From Eubacteriales bacterium (lineage in GTDB: Bacteria > Bacillota > Clostridia > Oscillospirales > Oscillospiraceae), in NCBI GenBank assembly GCA_030536255.1, contig JAUNQI010000004.1, positions 1-64,000 of the forward strand: a DNA stretch of 64,000 nt, given 5' to 3'. The notes below the pieces were generated by a model. That model saw nothing but the letters and a program-made list of their open reading frames with translations, was not told the DNA's origin and made no database searches. The position numbers were made by a program, and so were the translations under genes. Shown here in pieces: positions 8,834 to 17,318 of this stretch (position 1 is the first letter of the stretch; every line of letters starts with the position of its first letter).

Positions 8834-9706
8834 ATGACATTGGAAGAAGCCAAAATAATGGCAGCATCCAGAGTCCATGAGCGTCCTTCCTATCCGGGAA
8901 GACTTTCCGGGAAGATCGCAGTTGTTACAGGCGGAGCTCAGGGATTCGGTCTTGGCATTGCCAAGGAAATGATTAAAGAAGGGGCAACGGTCGTCGTTGC
9001 AAACCGTGGTGAGAAGGCCGGTCTTGCAGCTGTAGCAGAACTGGGAGAGCACAGCGCTTTTATCGCCTGTGATGTTTCTGATTCGTCTTCTGTCGAGCAG
9101 CTGATGATAAAGACTGTTGAGAAGTTCGGCGGAGTGGATATCTTTGTATCCAATGCGGGGATTCTGAAAGCGGGAGCTCTGAACGCTCTTGATGAAAAAG
9201 ACTTTGATGCTGTAACGAAGACAAATTACTACGGGTTCTATTACTGTGTTAAATACGCAAGCGAAATTATGAAGGCTCAGTATGAGGCAGATAACAGTCT
9301 CTGGTTTGATATTGTTCAGGTTAACTCCAAATCAGGTCTTGTCGGTTCAAAGGCAAACTTTGCATATGCCGGAGCGAAATTCGGCGGAATCGGTCTGACT
9401 CAGAGCTACGCCCTTGAGTTGATTCCCTGGCAGATTAAAGTGAATGCCGTATGTCCCGGAAACTTTTATGACGGGCCGCTGTGGTCTGATCCAGAAAAAG
9501 GCCTTTTTGTTCAGTATCTCAATGCAGGAAAGGTTCCCGGAGCAAAGACAGTGCAGGATGTAAAGGATTTCTATCTGTCAAAATCTCCAATCAAGCGCGG
9601 ATGTGTTCCGGAGGATGTTGCAAAAGCAATTTTTTACTGTGTTGATCAGAAATATGAAACCGGTCAGGCTATTCCGGTAACCGGCGGCCAGACTATGCTG
9701 AACTGA
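8834..9706 (+). CDS. SDR-family oxidoreductase (sorbitol-6-phosphate dehydrogenase-like)
   Basis: This NAD(P)-dependent short-chain dehydrogenase has 290 residues. The cofactor motif VTGGAQGFGLGIA sits near residue 32, NAG in FVSNAGILKAG follows, and the catalytic serine (VNSKSG) with Tyr-x3-Lys (YAGAKFGG) completes the active site. A roughly 25-residue N-terminal extension precedes the Rossmann fold, as in the SDR half of RhaD-type fusion proteins. It lies 12 bases after the class II aldolase gene with a GGAG site. It probably oxidises or reduces a polyol or ketose phosphate. The exact substrate is unknown. Confidence 0.88.
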   Translation: MTLEEAKIMAASRVHERPSYPGRLSGKIAVVTGGAQGFGLGIAKEMIKEGATVVVANRGEKAGLAAVAELGEHSAFIACDVSDSSSVEQLMIKTVEKFGGVDIFVSNAGILKAGALNALDEKDFDAVTKTNYYGFYYCVKYASEIMKAQYEADNSLWFDIVQVNSKSGLVGSKANFAYAGAKFGGIGLTQSYALELIPWQIKVNAVCPGNFYDGPLWSDPEKGLFVQYLNAGKVPGAKTVQDVKDFYLSKSPIKRGCVPEDVAKAIFYCVDQKYETGQAIPVTGGQTMLN

Positions 9707-9712
9707 TAGCTT

Positions 9713-10777
9713 ATGGATAGAGAAATTAATTTTTTGAATGCGGATTCCGCAGAGAAACGTCTGGAAAATCTACAGACTTTGCTTTCTGAAGAAAGCGAGA
9801 AACCTGCGGTGCTGCCGCAGTATGCCAATAATCATATTCATACTACGTTTTCTTTTTCACCGTACTCGCCTACGGCAGCCGTATGGGCGGCAAGACGAGC
9901 GGGACTTCCTACTGCCGGGATTATGGACCATGACTCCATAAGCGGGGCTTCTGAATTCCGGAAAGCCGCTAAGCTTGCCGGAATCGGGGCTACATGCGGC
10001 GTCGAAATGAGGACAGACTGGACGAGTTCCCCGTTTGCTGACAGGCGGATCAACAGTCCGGATATGAATGGCATGGTTTATATGACATTTCATAGTATTC
10101 GTGAGCGTTATTTTGATCAGGTAAAAGATATGATAGCGCCCTACAGAGAACTCCGCAATGAACGCAATATTAAGATCCTTAAGAACATAGAGAAAGAAAC
10201 AGGAGTGCACATTGACTTTGAGAAGGACGTGATTCCTATTTCAGAGTATGAAAACGGCGGAAGCATAACCGAACGTCATCTTCTTTTCGCTTTGGCAAAA
10301 AAAGTGATGCCGGATGGTACTGAGGATGAACAGTACAAGCTTCTGGGACAGTATAAATCAGGTCTCATCAATGATGTTTTTGTTGAGCCATCAGAGGAAC
10401 TTCTCCCGCTTGACTTTGCTGTTTCGTTCGCAAAGGAAATTGATTGCTATCTCTGCTACCCTTATCTTGGAGATGTCACAAAGTCTCCTACAGGGGATAA
10501 AAAAGCTCAGAAATTTGAAGATGATTATCTTGATGATCTGTTCGTATACCTGAAGAATAAGGGGATAGGTGCAATTACTTATATGCCTTCCCGCAATACA
10601 GCCGAACAGCTTGACAGATTGATGAAGCTGTGCGATAAATATAATATGATACAGATATCCGGAGAGGATATCAACCAGCCGTCCCAGAGTTTTATCTGCA
10701 AAGAACTGGCTGACCCGCGGTTTTCCCATCTTGTGGATGCTGCGTGGGAGCTTGTAAAAAGAGAGGAGAATGGTTAA
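9713..10777 (+). CDS. PHP-domain metal-dependent phosphoesterase
   Basis: This 354-residue protein begins its PHP fold at about residue 40 with NNHIHTTFSFSPYSP (His-x-His), followed by IMDHDSISGA and CGVEMRTDW, the metal-ligand series of PHP phosphoesterases. PHP domains hydrolyse phosphate esters such as histidinol phosphate or nucleotide ends. In a sugar operon a sugar-phosphate or cyclic-phosphate substrate is more likely. It starts only 6 bases after the SDR stop with no clear ribosome site, so it is probably translationally coupled. No polymerase or nuclease domain is attached. The substrate is unassigned. Confidence 0.82.
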   Translation: MDREINFLNADSAEKRLENLQTLLSEESEKPAVLPQYANNHIHTTFSFSPYSPTAAVWAARRAGLPTAGIMDHDSISGASEFRKAAKLAGIGATCGVEMRTDWTSSPFADRRINSPDMNGMVYMTFHSIRERYFDQVKDMIAPYRELRNERNIKILKNIEKETGVHIDFEKDVIPISEYENGGSITERHLLFALAKKVMPDGTEDEQYKLLGQYKSGLINDVFVEPSEELLPLDFAVSFAKEIDCYLCYPYLGDVTKSPTGDKKAQKFEDDYLDDLFVYLKNKGIGAITYMPSRNTAEQLDRLMKLCDKYNMIQISGEDINQPSQSFICKELADPRFSHLVDAAWELVKREENG

Positions 10778-10779
10778 TA

Positions 10780-12039
10780 ATGAAAACAAAAGCGGTTCGT
10801 ATTCATGGATCTATGGATCTTCGCCTTGATGAGTTTGAACTTCCCGAAATAGCTGAGGAAGAGGTCCTCGCAAAAGTGGTTTCCGATAGTCTTTGCATGT
10901 CTAGCTACAAAGCTGCTGTTCAGGGTGGAGCACATAAGCGCGTTCCTGAAGACTGCGCAGAGAATCCTACAATTATCGGGCATGAGTTCTGCGGAGAAAT
11001 CGTTAAAGCCGGAAAGCAGTATGAAGAGAAATTTAAACCCGGTGACAGATTTATTATTCAGCCTGCACATAACTATATGGGAAAGCTTGATTCTCCCGGT
11101 TATTCTTATAAATACTGCGGCGGAGATGCTACATATGTGATTATTCCCCGTGAGACTCTTATTATGGATTGTCTGATTCCGTTTGATGGAGACAGCTTCT
11201 TTGCTGGCTCCATGACAGAGCCTTACAGCTGTGTTATCGGTACTTTCCATGCAATGTACCATACAAAGAACGGCAGTTATGTCCATGAAATGGGTATCAA
11301 GGAAGGCGGAGATATGATCATGCTTGCCGGAAACGGGCCTATGGGTCAGGCGGCAATAGACTATATCATCCACTGTGACAGACGTCCTGGACTGCTTGTT
11401 GTTACCGGTCGCCGTCAGGAGCAGCTTGACAGACTCGCATCTCTCCTTACGGTTGAGGATGCTGCAAACAACGGTGTTAAGCTTGTTTATTTTAATACTT
11501 CTTCAAGCGAAGATAATTATGCTGACCTTATGGCTCTTACCGGCGGTAAGGGATATGATGACGTTTTGGTGTTTACTCCTCATGCTGAATTCGTTGAGCT
11601 TGGCGATTCTCTCCTCTGCAGAGACGGCTGCTTCAACTTCTTTTCCGGTCCGAGTGACCAGCAGTTCAAGGCGCTGTTCAACTTCTATAATGTCCACTAT
11701 AATGCAACACATCTGGCTGCTACCTGCGGAGGAAATAATGATGATATGCGTGAAGCGGTTGCTATGATGAAACAGGGACGCCTTACTCCGTCTGTCCTTG
11801 TATCGCATATCGGTGGCCTGAATTCTGTTGTTGATGCGACAATGCATCTTCCGGAGATTAAGGGCTCCAAGAAGCTCATTTATACGGAAGTGGAAATGCC
11901 TCTGGTAGCTATCAGCGAGTTTTCCGAGCTGGGAAAAACCGATCCGTTCTATGCTAAGCTTGATGAACTTTGCAAAAAGCATAACGGTCTTTGGAACGCC
12001 GAAGCTGAGAAGTACCTTCTTGAAACAAAAAAAGTCTGA
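10780..12039 (+). CDS. Zinc-type medium-chain dehydrogenase, SorE-like (sorbose-1-phosphate reductase family)
   Basis: The ATG 36 bases inside the longest frame is used because GAGAGGAG precedes it; the PHP gene stops just before. The 419-residue protein has the MDR zinc-site segment IGHEFCGEIVKAGKQYEEKF, a preceding SDSLCMSSYK cysteine segment, and a cofactor-domain loop MLAGNGPMGQAAIDY. SorE converts L-sorbose 1-phosphate to D-glucitol 6-phosphate, and the resemblance suggests a ketose-1-phosphate substrate. Last gene of the operon, with a terminator 40 bases downstream. Substrate assignment is inference from family similarity. Confidence 0.82.
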   Translation: MKTKAVRIHGSMDLRLDEFELPEIAEEEVLAKVVSDSLCMSSYKAAVQGGAHKRVPEDCAENPTIIGHEFCGEIVKAGKQYEEKFKPGDRFIIQPAHNYMGKLDSPGYSYKYCGGDATYVIIPRETLIMDCLIPFDGDSFFAGSMTEPYSCVIGTFHAMYHTKNGSYVHEMGIKEGGDMIMLAGNGPMGQAAIDYIIHCDRRPGLLVVTGRRQEQLDRLASLLTVEDAANNGVKLVYFNTSSSEDNYADLMALTGGKGYDDVLVFTPHAEFVELGDSLLCRDGCFNFFSGPSDQQFKALFNFYNVHYNATHLAATCGGNNDDMREAVAMMKQGRLTPSVLVSHIGGLNSVVDATMHLPEIKGSKKLIYTEVEMPLVAISEFSELGKTDPFYAKLDELCKKHNGLWNAEAEKYLLETKKV

Positions 12040-12080
12040 TTCTCATATCTGCGGATTCTCAACTATAATAGCAATAGAGT

Positions 12081-12120
12081 CCCTGCGTATTTCTTATTTG
12101 AGATACGCAGGGATTTTATT
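12081..12120 (+). terminator. Terminator of the dehydrogenase-aldolase operon
   Basis: A perfect 10-bp stem CCCTGCGTAT / ATACGCAGGG (12081-12090 with 12103-12112) is followed by ATTTTATT. It lies just after the SorE-like gene. Confidence 0.8.
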
Positions 12121-12147
12121 GCCTTTTAGAGCTGCTTATAATATAAT
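12119..12147 (+). promoter_or_regulatory. Promoter of the enolase-like gene
   Basis: TTGCCT (12119-12124) and a perfect TATAAT (12142-12147) are spaced by 17 bases, about 50 bases upstream of the enolase-like start codon and directly after the operon terminator. The gene therefore has its own transcription unit. Confidence 0.6.
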
Positions 12148-12196
12148 CTCAATATAAACAACAGGCTGTTTTTCTTTTATTGTGAGGTAAATAATA

Positions 12197-12847
12197 ATGA
12201 AACAGTATTTTGAAATTGCGGATGTAACTGCCAGAGAAGTTTTTGCTGCAGGAGGAGCGTCTACTGTAGAGGTGGATATTACTCTTGATGACAGCACTGT
12301 CGGCCGGGCATCTGTACCTGCCGGAATGGCGAATGGGAGCAGTGTTACGGTTGCGGTTGATAATGTAAATATTGAAATATCGGAAGCTCTGCTGGCGATG
12401 GATGCTCTTTCTCAGCCGTCGATCGATAAGCTTCTTCTTGAGCTGGACGGTACGTCTAAAGGTACGCGTTTGGGAGCAAATGCGCTTATGGCTGCATCTT
12501 TGGCCTGCGCAAAAGCTGCGGCTGAATCGGCCGGAATATCTGTATACAATTATATCGGAGGGGTAAATGCAAAAACGATACCTCCGATCCTTCCCGCCGG
12601 AGAGACCGTTTCATTATCAGATTTTGCAACCCTGACTCAACTCCTTGACGAAATTCGCAAAAAAACCGCAGTCGGAGAGAAAATAATTCTTTCTGCGGGC
12701 ATGAATGAATCAGATGACCCGGTACTGGCGGATCTTGCGGTCGCAGTCAATGCGGATGGGATTGTAACCTCATCTGTGTCGGTATGCAATCAACTTCTCC
12801 GGATAGAAGAGGAATTATTTGATGTTCCGGAATATCCGGAACGGTAA
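12197..12847 (+). CDS. Miniature enolase-like protein lacking most of the catalytic barrel
   Basis: The 216-residue product is clearly derived from enolase but is half its normal length. Residues 1-130 follow the enolase N-terminal capping domain (AREVFAAGGASTVEVDITLD, KLLLELDGTSKGTRLGANAL, YNYIGGVNAKTIPPILP). Residues about 170-212 follow the extreme C-terminus (DPVLADLAVAVNADGI, NQLLRIEEELFDVPEYP). The roughly 200 intervening residues that carry the Mg ligands and catalytic lysines are absent. The frame is clean, and promoter, ribosome site (GAGGTAA) and terminator are all present, so it appears expressed. Catalytic enolase activity is not expected. A structural, regulatory or RNA-binding role is possible but unsupported. 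Confidence 0.8.
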   Translation: MKQYFEIADVTAREVFAAGGASTVEVDITLDDSTVGRASVPAGMANGSSVTVAVDNVNIEISEALLAMDALSQPSIDKLLLELDGTSKGTRLGANALMAASLACAKAAAESAGISVYNYIGGVNAKTIPPILPAGETVSLSDFATLTQLLDEIRKKTAVGEKIILSAGMNESDDPVLADLAVAVNADGIVTSSVSVCNQLLRIEEELFDVPEYPER

Positions 12848-12869
12848 AAACTTAAAAACGGAACGAAAA

Positions 12870-12899
12870 GAGGCCTGCCGAATCCGGCAAGCCTCTTTC
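12870..12899 (+). terminator. Terminator after the enolase-like gene
   Basis: GAGGC and TGCCG pair with CGGCA and GCCTC around an AATC loop (12870-12895), with one internal C/A mismatch, followed by TTTCA. It lies between the enolase-like gene and the opposing tRNA-Pro gene. Confidence 0.7.
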
Positions 12900-12903
12900 A
12901 TAA

Positions 12904-12976
12904 TCCGAGTAGAGGGATTCGAACCCCCGACATCTTGGTCCCAAACCAAGCGCGCTACCAGCTGCGCTACACCCGG
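12904..12976 (-). tRNA. tRNA-Pro (anticodon TGG)
   Basis: The reverse strand folds as a full cloverleaf. The acceptor stem is CCGGGTG/TACTCGG with G-T pairs, the D-arm is GCGCAGCTGGTAGCGC, the anticodon stem CTTGG/CCAAG encloses loop TTTGGGA with anticodon TGG, and the T-loop is TTCGAAT. The 3' CCA is not encoded. Confidence 0.93.
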
Positions 12977-13105
12977 TTAAGTTTAGTGTATTATACAACA
13001 CAGACAGTTTTTTAGCAAGATATTTATTCGTTGATGTTTCAGCTGCTTTGTGATAATATTATCATGAATTATTATATGATATGAGATCTCAGAATAGAAA
13101 AGGGG

Positions 13106-13912
13106 ATGTCTGAATTGGAGAAACTGCTCGTTTTTATTCCTTCATATAATTGCGAAAAACAGATTCCTCGTGTTCTTGATCAGCTTACAGGAGATTCTGT
13201 TCGTTCCTGGGTGGGCGAATGTATCGTCGTAAATAATCGTTCAAAAGATAACACCGAGCAGGCCGTAACAAACTGGATGTCTGCACATCCCGACATGCCG
13301 GTAAGTCTTCTGAGAAACAAAGAGAATTACGGTCTTGGGGGAAGCCATAAGGTTGCATTTAATTATGCAGTTTCTCATGGCTATCAGCATCTGGTCGTTC
13401 TTCACGGTGATGATCAGGGGTGCATCCGGGATCTGCTTCCGATGCTGGAGAGCGGAGCGTATTTGAGGTATGACTGTTGCCTTGGTTCCCGTTTCCTTAA
13501 GGAAAGTGATATTCACGGCTATAGTCCGCTCAGAATTGTCGGGAATATAGGGTTTAATGTGCTTTATTCGATTACAACATTACGTAAGGTAACAGATATA
13601 GGAAGCGGATTGAATTTGTACTCGGTAGAGCCGCTGAAATCCGGGTATTATAAAAAACTTCCGGATACGATATATTTTAATGCCTGCATTCTTCTTTCTC
13701 AGTATGCGCAGAATATGAAGATTCATTATTTCCCGATAACATGGCGAGAGGATGATCAGGTCAGCAATGCGAAGCTTGTTAATTTGTCCGTTAATCTTCT
13801 CAAACTATGCGGGAAGTATATCGGGGGAAAGAAAAAATTTATTGAGCGTGAATGGCGTGAAAAGATTATTGATACCTATGAGAGTGATGTCATTGCGTCC
13901 AATATAAGATGA
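13106..13912 (+). CDS. Glycosyltransferase family 2 protein
   Basis: This 268-residue GT-A fold enzyme opens with the nucleotide-sugar binding strand FIPSYNCEKQIPRVLDQL, followed by VVNNRSKDNT and the metal-binding region VVLHGDDQG at about residue 95. No membrane helices are evident, unlike DPMS/GtrB-type members. AGGGG lies upstream of the ATG. It starts a cluster of glycan genes (nucleotidyltransferase, flippase-kinase fusion, HAD, GtrA) and probably transfers a sugar to a lipid-linked or wall glycan intermediate. Donor and acceptor are unknown. Confidence 0.85.
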   Translation: MSELEKLLVFIPSYNCEKQIPRVLDQLTGDSVRSWVGECIVVNNRSKDNTEQAVTNWMSAHPDMPVSLLRNKENYGLGGSHKVAFNYAVSHGYQHLVVLHGDDQGCIRDLLPMLESGAYLRYDCCLGSRFLKESDIHGYSPLRIVGNIGFNVLYSITTLRKVTDIGSGLNLYSVEPLKSGYYKKLPDTIYFNACILLSQYAQNMKIHYFPITWREDDQVSNAKLVNLSVNLLKLCGKYIGGKKKFIEREWREKIIDTYESDVIASNIR

Positions 13913-13965
13913 TTATAATGTATGATAAGTCAGAATGATTGACAGTTAACCGAAAGGATAATGAT

Positions 13966-14718
13966 ATGTCAGCTTCTCTTCAGCTGGTTATGCCTATGGC
14001 AGGGCGTGGAAGCCGTTTTTATGAAAAAGGCTTTAATGTTCCGAAACCTCTTATTGTTATAAACGGGAGACCTTTTTTTTACTGGGCAGTCAGAAGTATT
14101 AACAAGTATATAGACTGCGCAGGAATTACATTTGTCGTTCTAGAAGAGCATGTGCAAAACTTCAGTCTTGACGTCGAAATAAAGAAATACTTTCCGGAGT
14201 CCGAAATCGTTTCTCTTCCGGATGTTACAGAAGGTGCTGCGGTTACATGCCTCCGGGGAATTGAAGGGATCAAAGCTCAGAATCCTGTCCTGTTTAATGA
14301 TTGTGATCATCTTTTCCGCTGTTCAGCGTTTAATTCATTCTGCAGTTCAACGGAACAGTTTTCTCCGGATGGGGCTCTGCTTACCTTTGATAGTGACAGT
14401 CCTGCATACAGCTATCTTGAATACGGAGAGTGCGGGAAAGTGATCCGCACAGTTGAAAAACAGGTCGTCAGTCATGATGCAATCTGCGGTGCGTATTATT
14501 TCAGAAGCGGAGAGTTGTTTCAGTCAGCCTGTGAGGATTACTTTAAGAACTGTGAATATAAGGAATATTTTCTTTCCGGTGTATATAACGCCATGATTAA
14601 AAAGGGCTGGAATGTCTGTGGATTCAGAACGGATTTTCATCTTCCTTTTGGTATCCCGGAGGAATATGAAGCTGCAGAAAAAAGTGAAAATCACTGGATG
14701 TTTGATGAATTGCTTTGA
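13966..14718 (+). CDS. Sugar/choline-phosphate nucleotidyltransferase-like protein
   Basis: This 250-residue NTP_transferase protein has the signature loop MPMAGRGSRF with the downstream lysine of NVPKPLI, followed by an acidic metal segment LFNDCDHLF. Such enzymes join CTP, GTP or UTP to a sugar phosphate or, in the LicC group, to phosphocholine. The ATG at 13966 is preferred over the upstream TTG because AAAGGA lies 7 bases before it. An APH-type kinase domain encoded by the next gene could supply its phosphorylated substrate, a LicA-LicC-like logic. That pairing is inference. Confidence 0.78.
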   Translation: MSASLQLVMPMAGRGSRFYEKGFNVPKPLIVINGRPFFYWAVRSINKYIDCAGITFVVLEEHVQNFSLDVEIKKYFPESEIVSLPDVTEGAAVTCLRGIEGIKAQNPVLFNDCDHLFRCSAFNSFCSSTEQFSPDGALLTFDSDSPAYSYLEYGECGKVIRTVEKQVVSHDAICGAYYFRSGELFQSACEDYFKNCEYKEYFLSGVYNAMIKKGWNVCGFRTDFHLPFGIPEEYEAAEKSENHWMFDELL

Positions 14719-14830
14719 GCTTAAAAAATGATAGCCTTATATAGCATCACATGGTTTTTCTTTTAACACTTTTGCATAACTGCAGGATAATCTCCTGTCT
14801 ATAATACGAAAACATCAGAGAGTATTCAGT

Positions 14831-16747
14831 ATGATGGCTTTATTTTTCACCGCGTCAATCTTACTTCTCCTGGCCGGGCATTTATTTCGTCTGCTTCGGT
14901 GGGAGCAGTTTATAAGTATATATGAGCGTCCGTCAAGCGGCTATCTGCTGAATGCAATGGCAGGAGGATATGCTATTAACTTCCTTTTGCCGTTTCATTT
15001 GGGCGATATTTTTCGTGCTGTATTCAGTGGCAGAAAGATGCGCAGCGGGATCGGCTTCGGATTTGCAACCGTCATCATGGACCGTTTCCTTGATGTTTGG
15101 TTCGTGACCCTTTTCTTTTGGATTTTCAGATTATCCGGTATTTCTTCCACATCAGATTCTGCAGGGGAGAGATATCTTGTCCTGAGTATTATACTTATCA
15201 CTGCTTTTTTGCTTGTCATTTTGCTGCGGGATCCTTTGAAGAAAATTTGTCTGTCAGTTTCCGGCTTGTTTAATGACAACATTAAGCTGGATGTTTTAAT
15301 GTTTTTGTGGAGTCTTATAAACACCTTCAAAGATTTGCGCAGAGTAAATCTCATCCGGCTTTTTGCCAATACTGTGCTGATGTGGGCGGCTTATCTTGGC
15401 TCATATGCTGCGATCGCCAGATGTCTTTCTTCGGGTGGAAGCGGGAAAAATGTTTATGATGTTTTCTCCCTTCTGTTTGGTACGAAGGAAATAACGCAGA
15501 CTACTTTTTCTGTTGCAGCCGGAATGGGCAGCGGTGCAAATCGTATAGTGCTTATTTCCTGGCTTATCGTTCCCGTAGTGGCAATGTTTCTTATCACTCT
15601 CCTTCCGCGAAAAGCAAAGGATGCTATGTCCTCGGTCGCCGGGACGGGAGAACCTTCGGAGTATGAAAACCTTCTTCCCCAGCTTGATCCGAATGACAGG
15701 AGCGTTTTTCTGAGTAAGTATTTTGGACTGAAGGATAAAGAATATCTGGAAAAGTTCCTGGAGATAAACAGAAATATCAGCATTATTCAGGATTATTCCG
15801 CAGGCTCGAATGCTACAACGATGCTCTGCATGGATTCATCAGGGACTTTCTTTCGTAAATACGCATTCGGGGAAGACGGAGAAAAACTGTCTGAACAGTT
15901 AGAATGGCTGAAAACCTATAGCACTAGTCTTCCCCTGTGTGTGATTATCCGGGGAGGAACAGAAAAAAACTGCTGCTGGTACGATATGGAATATGATCCA
16001 TCTGCAACTGATTTTTTCCGTTTTATTCATTCGAAGCCCGTGGATATCAGTATTGCTGTTCTTCATGATATTGTTGACACTCTCCGCAGTAAGCTTTATT
16101 CCATGACAGAGACGGAAAGCAGAAATAATCTGGAGAACTATATTGAGTCGAAGATTTACTCCAATCTTGCCAAAATTCAGGAATCACGTGTTCTGAAAGA
16201 GCTCCTTTCTTTTGACAAACTGTATATTAACGGTTCTGAATACAGAAATCTTCCGGAGCTGGGACAATTGCTCGAACATGAAAGATTGCTGGAGATCTTC
16301 TCGAATGATCCGGTTTCTCCCATACATGGAGATCTTACGATAGAGAATATCATTTGTTGTTCGGATGCTGACAATTCGTGGTACCTTATTGACCCGAATA
16401 CCGGGAATATCCATAACAGTCCGTTTCTGGATTATGCAAAGCTTCTCCAGAGTCTTCATGGGAGTTATGAGTTTATGATGATGACGCCCAGATGTTCTGT
16501 TGCTGAAAATCATATCAATTTTCAGCTTACTCGCTCTGCCGCCTATGATTCCATACTTTCTGATTTCAGAAGTTATATTACTGAAATATACGGGGCAGAT
16601 GCATACCGGAGTATCTTAATGCATGAAGTGGTTCATTGGCTGCGTCTGATGCCATATAAGATTTTGAAGGATAAAAAGCGTGCGCCGATGTTTTATGCCG
16701 GATTAATAATGGTGGCAAACGATGCAGCAAAGGAGTTTGGAATATGA
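14831..16747 (+). CDS. Fusion of a lysylphosphatidylglycerol-synthase-like flippase domain and an APH-type kinase domain
   Basis: This 638-residue two-part protein starts with about 260 residues of membrane segments of the LPG-synthase-TM/UPF0104 type (LLAGHLFRLLRWEQF, INFLLPFHLGDIF). The cytoplasmic part (about 280-638) has the phosphotransferase active site HGDLTIENI near residue 499 and the metal motif LIDPNTGNIHN about 20 residues later, as in aminoglycoside/choline kinases. A protein that joins a lipid flippase-like domain to a small-molecule kinase is unusual. The stop overlaps the HAD start (ATGA), so the two are coupled. It probably acts in surface-glycan or lipid-head-group modification. 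Confidence 0.75.
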   Translation: MMALFFTASILLLLAGHLFRLLRWEQFISIYERPSSGYLLNAMAGGYAINFLLPFHLGDIFRAVFSGRKMRSGIGFGFATVIMDRFLDVWFVTLFFWIFRLSGISSTSDSAGERYLVLSIILITAFLLVILLRDPLKKICLSVSGLFNDNIKLDVLMFLWSLINTFKDLRRVNLIRLFANTVLMWAAYLGSYAAIARCLSSGGSGKNVYDVFSLLFGTKEITQTTFSVAAGMGSGANRIVLISWLIVPVVAMFLITLLPRKAKDAMSSVAGTGEPSEYENLLPQLDPNDRSVFLSKYFGLKDKEYLEKFLEINRNISIIQDYSAGSNATTMLCMDSSGTFFRKYAFGEDGEKLSEQLEWLKTYSTSLPLCVIIRGGTEKNCCWYDMEYDPSATDFFRFIHSKPVDISIAVLHDIVDTLRSKLYSMTETESRNNLENYIESKIYSNLAKIQESRVLKELLSFDKLYINGSEYRNLPELGQLLEHERLLEIFSNDPVSPIHGDLTIENIICCSDADNSWYLIDPNTGNIHNSPFLDYAKLLQSLHGSYEFMMMTPRCSVAENHINFQLTRSAAYDSILSDFRSYITEIYGADAYRSILMHEVVHWLRLMPYKILKDKKRAPMFYAGLIMVANDAAKEFGI

Positions 16748-17310
16748 AAAAACTGGTTGCCGTTGATCTTGACGGAACTCTGATTGATACAACAAGGGTT
16801 AATTTTGAATCTTATCGCTTAGCTCTGGAGGAGATTGGCCTGACTGCCACTTATGAGCATTTTATTGCGGAATGTTTCGGAAAGCACTATCTGGACTTTC
16901 TCCCGATCCTTATGGGTGAAGCCGCGACTCCGGAAAGTATGGAATGGATACATGAACGGAAAAAAGAACTGTATGCTTCCTGCATCCCATACGGAAGACT
17001 GAACCGGGGACTCTTTGACATCCTCTGTGCCCTTCGGAAAACCGGAGAATGGGCTACAGCTGTCGTTACTACCGGCAGTGAAAGAAATGCAAACGAAGTT
17101 CTGAATGCGTTCGGCTGCGGAGAGCTTTTTGATGTTGTGATAACATCTGCAGATGTCTCAAAAAACAAGCCGGATCCTGAGGGATATTTGAAAGCTATGG
17201 ATCTCTTTGGCGTATCTCCCGAAAACACGATGATTTTTGAAGACAGCAGTACAGGAATTGCTGCGGCAAAGGCTGCCGGTGCACAGGTCTTCGTAATCGA
17301 GAACTTCTGA
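16744..17310 (+). CDS. HAD-superfamily hydrolase (phosphoglycolate-phosphatase-like)
   Basis: This 188-residue phosphatase of HAD subfamily IA has nucleophile motif I VDLDGTLID at 8-16, motif II VVTTGS, the lysine of motif III (SKNKPDPEGYLKAM) and motif IV FEDSSTGIAAAKAAG. An alpha-helical cap lies between motifs I and II. The start overlaps the preceding flippase-kinase stop by four bases, which implies co-translation and a substrate from the same pathway, such as a phosphorylated glycan precursor. The substrate is not readable from sequence. Confidence 0.85.
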   Translation: MKKLVAVDLDGTLIDTTRVNFESYRLALEEIGLTATYEHFIAECFGKHYLDFLPILMGEAATPESMEWIHERKKELYASCIPYGRLNRGLFDILCALRKTGEWATAVVTTGSERNANEVLNAFGCGELFDVVITSADVSKNKPDPEGYLKAMDLFGVSPENTMIFEDSSTGIAAAKAAGAQVFVIENF

Positions 17311-17318
17311 ATGGAAAG

